Origin: Ileibacterium valens
GTDB lineage: Bacteria; Bacillota_I; Bacilli_A; Erysipelotrichales; Erysipelotrichaceae
Direction of reading: 5' to 3'
NCBI RefSeq assembly: GCF_001945525.1
Contig: NZ_MPJW01000132.1
Span: 1-43,262, forward strand
Length of the DNA stretch: 43,262 nt
A program made the translations under genes and the position numbers. The stretch's first letter is position 1, and every line of letters begins with the position of its first letter. This document shows, piece by piece, positions 36,858-43,262 of this stretch. The notes beneath the pieces are model-generated. The model saw nothing but the letters and a program-made list of their open reading frames with translations, searched no databases and was not told the DNA's origin.

Positions 36858-38558
36858 TTGAATATGAAATTATCCAATAGCTTTTTCTATACTCTGCGAG
36901 AAAACGCAAAGGACGAAGACAGCATTTCAAGCAACCTGCTCGTAAGAGCCGGTATGATCAAAAAATCTTCGAATGGAGTTTACATGATCATGCCGATGGG
37001 TAAAAAAGTACTTGCTAAGATTGAAGATATTGTTCGGGAAGAAATGGACAGCCATCATGCACAGGAACTGCTGATGCCTGCTTTGATTCCGGAGGATGTT
37101 TATGTGGCCAGCGGACGCCGCGAATCCTTTGGAGACAATATGTTCTCCTTAAAGGACCGCTATCAGAAAAAATACGTTTTAGGACCAACCCATGAAGAAC
37201 TATTTGCCGCAGCGGCAATGATGGATGGAAAATCGTATAAGGATTTTCCTTACAATCTTTATCAGATTCAGACTAAATACAGAGATGAAACCAGACCTCG
37301 TTATGGACTGATCCGAGTTCGCGAATTCATTATGAAAGATGCCTATACCTTTGATATTGATGAAGCTGGACTCGATGTGGCTTACGATAATATGTATGAT
37401 GCCTACTGCAAGATTTTCGATCGTCTTGGTCTCAACTATAAAATTGTTCGTGCCGATACCGGATTGATGGGTGGTCTGCTTTCAGAGGAATATCAGGCTA
37501 TTTCAAGTATCGGAGAAGATACAGTGGTTGGATGCGAAGGCTGCGATTTTTCAAGCAACCTGGAAATCACTGAAGTTGTTGATACGACTCAACCTGAAGA
37601 AGGCGAAGAGCTTGAACTTGAAACAATTCTGACTCCAAATGCCGGAACGATTGAAGAGGTTTCTGAATTCCTGAATCAGGATCCATCCACTTTCCTGAAG
37701 ACTCTGATCTACATGGCTGATGACAAACCTGTCGCTTTTTTGATTCCTGGAGATCGTGATCTTAACGAAACCAAGGCTTCTAAACTATTGAAGGCGACCA
37801 ATCTGGAAATGGCTTCAGCTGACGTCGTTGAAAAAGTCACTCATGCCAAAGTGGGCTTTGCCGGACCAGTAGGACTTGAAATTCCAGTCTATGCAGATCG
37901 TCAGGTTCTGAAAAAGAAAAACTTTACAGTTGGTGCAAATAAAACCGATCATCACCATATTCATGTCAATCTGAAGGATTTCGATATCGCTGAAGTGGCT
38001 GACCTTTGTCAGGTGCGACCAGGGGATATCTGTCCTAAATGCGGCAAACCTCTGACTTTTGATCATGGTATCGAAGTTGGAAACCTGTTCAAATTAGGCA
38101 CCAAGTATTCTAAGGCGATGGGACTTAATTATCTGGATGCCAACAACCAGCTGCAGCCCGTATGGATGGGAAGTTATGGTATCGGTTTAGAACGATGCAT
38201 GGCTGCAGTAGCTGATCAGTATAATGATGAGCATGGATTGAAATGGCCAGAAAACATTGCTCCATTTAAGGCGGCTTTAGTCATTGTTTCCATGAAAGAT
38301 GAAAAGCAGAAAGAAGCGGCTTTAGAACTGTATGAGTATGCGAAAGAAAAAGGCTATGATGTTCTTCTCGATGATCGTACAGAACGTCCGGGCGTTAAAT
38401 TCAAAGATATGGAACTGATTGGTATTCCTCATAGAATTACGTTCGGAAAAGGTGTTTCTGAAGGCAAGGCTGAATATGTTTTGAGAAGTACTTCAGAAAA
38501 ACAGGAAGTCGCTTTGGAAGATTTAAAATCACTGCTTGATCAGATTTACACCAAGTAG
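36858..38558 (+). CDS. proS: Prolyl-tRNA synthetase (bacterial type, with editing domain)
   Basis: Charges tRNA-Pro; class II synthetase of 566 residues. Motifs seen: LLMPALIPED, GPTHEELF (about 114-121), YRDETRPRYGLIRVREFIMKDAYTFD (motif 2, about 138-163), the inserted YbaK-like editing domain (about 225-385, with GDRDLNETKASKL and GPVGLEIPVYAD) and GSYGIGLERCM (motif 3, about 438-448), then the anticodon-binding domain. A TTG at 36858 is six bases after AGAAGG and gives MNMKLSNS; an ATG two codons later (36864) is the alternative start. It follows the U32 pair without a terminator between, so co-transcription is likely. Confidence 0.97.
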   Translation: MNMKLSNSFFYTLRENAKDEDSISSNLLVRAGMIKKSSNGVYMIMPMGKKVLAKIEDIVREEMDSHHAQELLMPALIPEDVYVASGRRESFGDNMFSLKDRYQKKYVLGPTHEELFAAAAMMDGKSYKDFPYNLYQIQTKYRDETRPRYGLIRVREFIMKDAYTFDIDEAGLDVAYDNMYDAYCKIFDRLGLNYKIVRADTGLMGGLLSEEYQAISSIGEDTVVGCEGCDFSSNLEITEVVDTTQPEEGEELELETILTPNAGTIEEVSEFLNQDPSTFLKTLIYMADDKPVAFLIPGDRDLNETKASKLLKATNLEMASADVVEKVTHAKVGFAGPVGLEIPVYADRQVLKKKNFTVGANKTDHHHIHVNLKDFDIAEVADLCQVRPGDICPKCGKPLTFDHGIEVGNLFKLGTKYSKAMGLNYLDANNQLQPVWMGSYGIGLERCMAAVADQYNDEHGLKWPENIAPFKAALVIVSMKDEKQKEAALELYEYAKEKGYDVLLDDRTERPGVKFKDMELIGIPHRITFGKGVSEGKAEYVLRSTSEKQEVALEDLKSLLDQIYTK

Positions 38559-38742
38559 AAAAACGGATCCATCGATAAAAAATCCTCTACAAGAAGTAAA
38601 GAATTTGTATAAGTGTTATTAGGATCTATAAGGAATAGACGAATTCTGTAAACGATTTGAAACCAAAAGCTTTTGAAATAATAGGCAGATTTCCATATTC
38701 ATGGATTACAAATTAGGACATTTCCAACAAGAGTAAATTATG

Positions 38743-38782
38743 AAAAAACTTCGAATCCCTCAATGGGATCGAAGTTTTTTTT
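38743..38782 (+). terminator. Intrinsic terminator of the trhP-proS cluster
   Basis: AAAACTTCG-ATCCC (38745-38759, one extra base) pairs with GGGATCGAAGTTTT (38765-38778), followed by more T. The 185 bases between the proS stop and this hairpin show no gene. Confidence 0.88.
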
Positions 38783-38860
38783 GAATTCAGAAGCTGAATT
38801 CGCATCTTCTCGCGATCTCGAAATCTTTTATGTTTCATTTTTTTTGATGCAGTAGTAGAT

Positions 38861-38906
38861 GAAATAAAGGCACAGCCAACAAGGGGACGGGCTGTGCCTT
38901 TATTTC
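38861..38906 (-). terminator. Terminator-like 17-base perfect inverted repeat
   Basis: Bases 38861-38877 and 38890-38906 are exact reverse complements (core AAAGGCACAGCC / GGCTGTGCCTTT) around a 12-base loop. Read on the minus strand it follows the small membrane protein gene by 15 bases. The T run is interrupted (CTTTATTTC). Confidence 0.82.
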
Positions 38907-38920
38907 AGGTAAACGAATTA

Positions 38921-39163
38921 TTATGGGAGCAGACCTAGTTTAATCAGAGAGATGCAGAGGAGGGCTCCTGCTCCAATAATCGTGCAAATTTCAAGTTTAG
39001 TTACGGTTCCTTCCATCATTCGATTCTCAAAGTCGATCAGCCACTTAATGATTCGAACCAGGATTAACCGCAGCATCTGCCCGGCAAGATATTTTTTTCT
39101 AGCCCGAGCCTCTTTGAGATAAACGTTGAAGCTGACTGGTTGTCTTTGTTGGATTGCCTGCAT
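38921..39163 (-). CDS. Small membrane protein, 80 residues, unknown
   Basis: No family is recognised. The N-terminal half is basic and amphipathic (VYLKEARARKKYLAGQMLRLILVRIIKWLIDF), and the C-terminus is one clear membrane segment (ICTIIGAGALLCISLIKLG). I chose the ATG at 39163, six bases after AGGTG; an in-frame GTG three codons earlier (39172) overlaps that ribosome site. The gene is immediately followed by a strong hairpin, which supports expression. It stands alone between two plus-strand genes. A role in the membrane is all that can be said. Confidence 0.65.
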   Translation of the reverse strand: MQAIQQRQPVSFNVYLKEARARKKYLAGQMLRLILVRIIKWLIDFENRMMEGTVTKLEICTIIGAGALLCISLIKLGLLP

Positions 39164-39948
39164 GAATTTCACCTGTTTCCTTGATAAAGGACCTTTCTAA
39201 TCGAAAATATGAATGGATGCGCTGCTGCAGCGGACTCGAAACGAAACTGTCTCAAGAGCATTTATGCAACAAACGCTCAAACAGATTAAACGAATTACCT
39301 GTCTGTTGCTAATAAAGTTATACCATCGATGCATAAAGTTTGCAACATAAAAATCGAATATGCACATATATATTTATTAATCCAAAAATTATTTCCTTTT
39401 ATGATGAATATGATTCGATTGAAGGATGTATGTGTTTAGTAGAAAAAGATGATATATGCACGAGGAACTTCAACAAATTGCGATAAAAATCCATTGAAGG
39501 CAGATTTTGAAAAAGAGGAGCTGGTAAAATAGCCCGACTGAGACTTTACAGGATACATTTCCACTTTCTTTCAGATAGGAATTGAATGATTTTTGAGCAT
39601 TAAACTTGAAATTGATTTTTGAGATTTAACTGATTGTAAATTGAGAAGTGAAAAAGTGTTGCTTTTTTGCAATAAAATGGGAAATTATCAGAAATTAAGT
39701 TGTAAGAATTGAAATAAAATCGAATTAGTGGTTTAGAATTGAACTGTTTGAGCCGCTTTGTCGGCTTCAAGAGCGAATCTTGGCAAAATCACAAAAACGC
39801 TTTCAATCGATTAAAGAGCCATGATGTAAGCGTTATGTTTAGAGAATAGATACATATGTCTTTTGTTCATGTACTATTTTCGTTTACAGCCTGATTAGAT
39901 TCGGTTATTATTCAACCATTGAATTAGAAAGGATCGACAGAACGATTT
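39164..39948. other. Long AT-rich intergenic region upstream of the PEPCK-like gene
   Basis: About 785 bases without a coding frame. A hairpin TTGAGCCG/CGGCTTCAA (39748-39770) lies 180 bases before the next gene and may be a regulatory structure. The only ribosome site before 39949 is AGAAAGGA at 39926-39933, 15 bases from the start codon, which is unusually far. Confidence 0.4.
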
Positions 39949-41667
39949 ATGGAAAAGAAGATCAGTATTGCTAACCGGCAGGTTATCCTGAACTATAACA
40001 AAGCTTACCCAAAGAACAGGGAGACACTGCTGAAAAGCAAAACATTTGAAAAGTTTATTACTTACTTTATCAATATTGAAAAAGACATGGATGTCAATAT
40101 CTATGATTATCTGACAAACGATGGAGAGCTGACTCCTGAAGAAGCAGGAAGACAGTTTTGTACATTCCTTCGTCTGCTCGCAGTATTTGATATCGACGAA
40201 ATGGAACCAACGCATTTCCTGAAAGACAATGATACTCTCAATAATGTGATTGAAGAAATTTATCGCGGATGGAGAAGTTTGCAGCGCTTTGGTTTTATGA
40301 ATTCTCTGGATACTCCAGATTTTGGAATTAATACGCTTGTAGAACGTGATTCGAAAATGAACGATCTGATCCTCAGAACCTATCGTTTATTCTCTGAGAA
40401 AATCGCAAATCGTCCTAATCTTGTTTATCGTCAGGTACAGGCCGGTACCAACTCCTGCTTCTCAGTTCATGATTCTGAAGAACATTGGAATGAAGATTAT
40501 ATCGGTCTAAAAGATGTTCCAATCATTGACTGTGTTATGTTAAGAACCCCAATGATTCTTCATCCGAAGTCTTCCAAACGTACCGGAATGTTTGTCAAAG
40601 CAGAAGAAAATCCAATGAACTATCTGAGCATTGATCCAAATGAATGGTTCTGTCTCCCTATTAAAGTCGGAAAACTGCTTTGCTTTGTGTACTTCAATAC
40701 AAAATACACAGCCTCTGCATTGAGTATGGCAAACCTATTTGAACTGGCACCGATCGATGAGTCCAATAAGCGTCCAGACCTGCTGATGATTTTCGGAAAT
40801 GAAGATGGAAAGAATGAAACTGTATACTGGCATGATGAAAAGAATGGTATCTGGGTTGGATGCATTTCCGATCATCCAAGAATCGAATATTTTGGTTATC
40901 TGAAAAAGATGGCTTTGACTTTGCACAACTTGGCTATGATGGAAAAAGGCTGGCTGCCAATTCACGGTGCTATGGTTAACATCAAGTTAAAGGATGGCCG
41001 TCAGAAAGGCATCATCCTGATGGGAGATTCTGGGGCAGGAAAATCTGAATCCATTGAAGCATTAAAGCATGTGGGTAAGGACAAGATCAAATCCGTTGAA
41101 GTAGTCTTCGATGACATGGGTACTATTCATCTTGAAGATGGAGTGCCTTATGGACAGGGTACTGAAATTGGAGCCTTTATCCGTCTTGATGACCTGGATC
41201 CAGGAACCCCATACCGCGATATGGACCGTTCGATTTTCTTCGCGCCAGAAAATCCGAACTCCCGTATGGTTGTTCCTACTGAACCTTATTCGTTCATTAC
41301 CCGCAACCATCCAATTGATCTGTTCTGCTATGCCAACAACTACACTGATTCCAAAGGTATGAAAGAACTCACTTTTGATGAGATCAAGCAGACCTGTAAA
41401 GATGGAACACGTATGGCATTGGGAACAACCCAGGAAGTTGGTCTTTCCAAAACTTACTTTGCCAATCCATTTGGTCCAATGCAGGAACAGGAAATCTGCG
41501 AACCTTTGATTGATGAAATGTTTACTGCAATGAAGGACCAGGGAATCTATATGGGTGAAATTTATACTCACTTAGGATTTGACAAATCCAATCGTCAGGG
41601 TATTGAAGATGCAGCTGAAGAACTGCTGAAATTCATTACTGATGATCCAAAACCTGAAGCTGAATAG
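39949..41667 (+). CDS. PEPCK/HPr-kinase-superfamily P-loop protein
   Basis: Protein of 572 residues whose C-terminal half looks like the ATP-binding core shared by ATP-dependent phosphoenolpyruvate carboxykinase and HPr kinase: LPIHGAMVNI, then the P loop GDSGAGKSES (about 359-368), VFDDMG (about 386-391) and PYGQGTEIGAFIRLDDLD (about 401-418). The N-terminal half (about 1-280) is helical and not recognised. Databases often name such proteins PEP carboxykinase, but the standard PEPCK motifs (GLSGTGKTT; the RXXXPEXXFR-like region) are not present as such, so a kinase role is equally possible. Well-expressed codon use. The ATG at 39949 is the only in-frame start; the AGAAAGGA site is 15 bases upstream. 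A terminator follows at 41766. Confidence 0.68.
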   Translation: MEKKISIANRQVILNYNKAYPKNRETLLKSKTFEKFITYFINIEKDMDVNIYDYLTNDGELTPEEAGRQFCTFLRLLAVFDIDEMEPTHFLKDNDTLNNVIEEIYRGWRSLQRFGFMNSLDTPDFGINTLVERDSKMNDLILRTYRLFSEKIANRPNLVYRQVQAGTNSCFSVHDSEEHWNEDYIGLKDVPIIDCVMLRTPMILHPKSSKRTGMFVKAEENPMNYLSIDPNEWFCLPIKVGKLLCFVYFNTKYTASALSMANLFELAPIDESNKRPDLLMIFGNEDGKNETVYWHDEKNGIWVGCISDHPRIEYFGYLKKMALTLHNLAMMEKGWLPIHGAMVNIKLKDGRQKGIILMGDSGAGKSESIEALKHVGKDKIKSVEVVFDDMGTIHLEDGVPYGQGTEIGAFIRLDDLDPGTPYRDMDRSIFFAPENPNSRMVVPTEPYSFITRNHPIDLFCYANNYTDSKGMKELTFDEIKQTCKDGTRMALGTTQEVGLSKTYFANPFGPMQEQEICEPLIDEMFTAMKDQGIYMGEIYTHLGFDKSNRQGIEDAAEELLKFITDDPKPEAE

Positions 41668-41765
41668 CATCCCGTACAACTGATGAATAAACGTTAAACA
41701 AGCTGCTTTATAAGGCGGATAGTTTACTGTTCGATCAAATGGCACAAATTTAAATTTTAAAAATG

Positions 41766-41812
41766 AAAAGTCGATTCTTTACCTGTTTGTTCTGGTATGA
41801 ATCGACTTTTTT
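41766..41812 (+). terminator. Intrinsic terminator of the PEPCK-like gene
   Basis: AAAAGTCGATTC (41766-41777) and GAATCGACTTTT (41799-41810) pair perfectly, with inner ACC/GGT, followed by T. Confidence 0.92.
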
Positions 41813-41866
41813 GTACGAATTTTAGCTTAAAAAACTGCATTGATGATCAATTGTGTGGATATTTAA

Positions 41867-42985
41867 TTATTGTTGGCATAAAAACTCAATCAATTCAGAT
41901 TGACATCGACAAAGAGAAGGCAGGTCTTCTTGATTGGTATAGTACTCGATCAATAACTGATAGATAAATAGATCTAATTCGAGATCTCTCCATTTTTTAA
42001 GACGCGGCAATAATTGAAGAGCATCACGTTCAAAAGTTTTTTTCCGTCCAAGCAGATAGCATTCAAGGATCTCCAGGAATTTTGAGATGACTTTAGATCG
42101 ATCATCTTGTAAATCCTGCTCTAAACACAGCAATGAATTGACAGGATTTATCTTTTTGTCCTAATTTGTAATAACTATAGGCAATTGTTACATAGGTATC
42201 AACAATACTAGTATTGAGAAAAATGGCTTTTAAAGCCAGATGAACAGCTTCAGAATAGTTTTTCATGAGCAGCTTTGTCCAGGAATAATTGCTATAAACC
42301 ATAGCTAAAAAGCGTTCAGTGTCTACTTGATCATAGGTTTGAATCAGATTAAGAAAAACCTGCTCAGCTTCCTCAAATAAGCGCTACATTCCGAGACAAC
42401 GAGCCTGACTAAAACGTAAATCCAGAATTCGACGATGAGCTCCAGCTTCCTGAAAATCATGTCCGCATTCATCGAAGAGCATTAATGCTTTTGCCGGCTG
42501 CATAAAACGTAAATAGGAGATGATCAAATGATAATCAATTAGTTCTAACCAGCCAGGGATGTTTAATATGACGGCTAATGATTTAGCATTTTGAAGAATC
42601 TCAATTGCAGACTCATCGTATTTTCTTAACTTACTCAGTCCAAGTAAATCATAAAGGAAAGAAAGTTCATTTTTATCATACAGTTCTTGGTGCTCCAATA
42701 GAAATGGAAGATGAATTTCAAACGAAAGGTCCGCAAAGTATTCATAAATCATTTCAAGAAGTTTGGTTTTAAAAAAGGCGAAACTATTCCAATTTTCAGA
42801 ATCATCTAAATAATTTTTAAGCTTTGGAAGCACAGATTTTGGTTACGATAGATAAACGAAGTTATGCTCTGAAGAATGAGAGAATCAGCATCATCCTTTT
42901 TTGTTACATCAAAATTAAATCTAAAACCCTTAATTTTTGATTCATAAAAACAAATTATTGATTTAAAATCCTCTTCTCGAATATT
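41867..42985 (-). pseudogene. Broken helical-repeat (Rgg/PlcR-like) regulator
   Basis: Remains of one gene in several pieces. The first readable part (NIREEDFKSIICFYESK..., from 42985) runs to about 42843 and then shifts frame. The next part (LPKLKNYLDDSENW..., 42833) continues TPR-like helices to an in-frame TAG at 42384-42386, resumes directly after it (LFEEAEQVFLNLIQTY) and shifts frame back near 42150 to end at 41867 (LLPRLKKWRDLELDLFIYQLL). The helix pattern and length match the peptide-sensing part of Rgg/PlcR-type regulators. The N-terminal helix-turn-helix is missing. At least three lesions make a functional product unlikely; single sequencing errors cannot explain all of them. Confidence 0.72.
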
Positions 42986-43044
42986 TTTTTACCTTGTTCT
43001 ATTTATGTATATGTTCGAATAGAGATGTTTGTTCGTGGTTTTAT

Positions 43045-43117
43045 AAAAGTACCCAAAACGGGTGATTTAATACTTAACACTTTTGGTTAAGTATTCGCTC
43101 GTTTCGGGTACTTTTTT
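43045..43117. repeat. Nested perfect hairpins, terminator-like in both directions
   Basis: The outer arms AAAAGTACCC (43045-43054) and GGGTACTTTT (43106-43115) enclose AAAACG/CGTTT and an inner perfect 10-base stem AATACTTAAC (43069-43078) / GTTAAGTATT (43086-43095). T runs flank both ends. The structure can form a long cruciform or a strong terminator between the broken regulator and the next gene. Confidence 0.75.
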
Positions 43118-43180
43118 GTCTCGTTATGGGCCCAGAATTATCGTCGACAATATTCAATTCAAGTTCTTTATGGAGCAAAA

Positions 43181-43262
43181 ATGGAAAAAAATTCTATGTT
43201 CAAAAAACTGGCTGAATTCATGCAGAGTGAAAGTCTGACCTGTCAGGATCTGGAAGCATTTA
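43181..43262 (+). CDS. Start of an unknown gene, cut by the window edge
   Basis: An ATG at 43181 after GGAG with five bases spacing opens a frame that runs to the end of the window (27 codons: MEKNSMFKKLAEFMQ...). The helical beginning with LTCQDLEAF could be the first helices of a helix-turn-helix domain, but this is too short to assign. Confidence 0.5.
   Translation, partial: MEKNSMFKKLAEFMQSESLTCQDLEAF

Overview
The window looks like a chromosomal segment of a low-GC Firmicute. The gene content fits an anaerobic, fermentative, gut-type organism of the Erysipelotrichia or a close relative: a single-chain pyruvate:ferredoxin oxidoreductase, a T-box-controlled valS, a bacterial-type prolyl-tRNA synthetase with editing domain, a split ThrE-type exporter, a YkvI-type transporter and a U32 peptidase pair. 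Shine-Dalgarno sites are mostly strong (GGAGG-like) and intrinsic terminators are frequent. The taxonomic placement is inference. No rRNA, tRNA, CRISPR array or prophage was seen.

Layout. 1-522: an AT-rich edge with short repeats that may be the end of an insertion sequence. 523-5.4 kb: a secreted ComEC-like metallo-hydrolase lipoprotein (minus strand), then valS with its promoter and T-box leader, then an unknown 110-residue gene. 5.6-8.5 kb: the two halves of a threonine/serine exporter, facing a YkvI-type transporter across a shared bidirectional terminator. 9-12.2 kb: typA (minus) and an alpha/beta hydrolase (plus). 12.5-14.9 kb: two adjacent genes of unknown function in the same frame, separated by one TGA and seven codons. 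The first has an N-terminal domain laid out like DUF3800. 15.3-18.4 kb: a PadR regulator, a NifU-domain protein, a small PAP2-like membrane protein and pgi. 18.9-20.6 kb: a DeoR-type regulator followed by deoC. 20.8-23 kb: a YdcF-like membrane protein and a YugP-type zinc peptidase. 23.6-27.1 kb: the 1177-residue pyruvate:ferredoxin oxidoreductase, followed by stacked terminators. 27.5-28.8 kb: a beta-lactamase-fold serine hydrolase. 29.6-32.7 kb: a GH2 beta-galactosidase behind a 790-base control region with two pairs of direct repeats. 33.0-34.1 kb: a decayed IS605-type tnpB. 34.2-34.45 kb: a promoter, a structured transcript of about 190 nt and a strong terminator, just upstream of 34.6-38.6 kb, which holds the two U32 proteins (TrhP1/TrhP2-like tRNA hydroxylation pair) and proS. 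38.9-41.7 kb: a small membrane protein and a PEPCK/HPr-kinase-like P-loop protein. 41.9-43.0 kb: a broken helical-repeat (Rgg/PlcR-like) regulator. A new plus-strand gene starts at 43181 and runs off the end.

How it fits together. Most genes are core metabolism and translation: valS, proS, typA and tRNA modification; pgi, deoC, pyruvate oxidation and the PEPCK-like protein for carbon flow; beta-galactosidase for sugar entry. Sugar-linked genes (deoC, lacZ) appear individually regulated. The least explained parts are the unknown gene pair at 12.5-14.9 kb, the structured RNA at 34.26-34.45 kb with a possible antiterminator pairing, and the repeat-rich lacZ control region.
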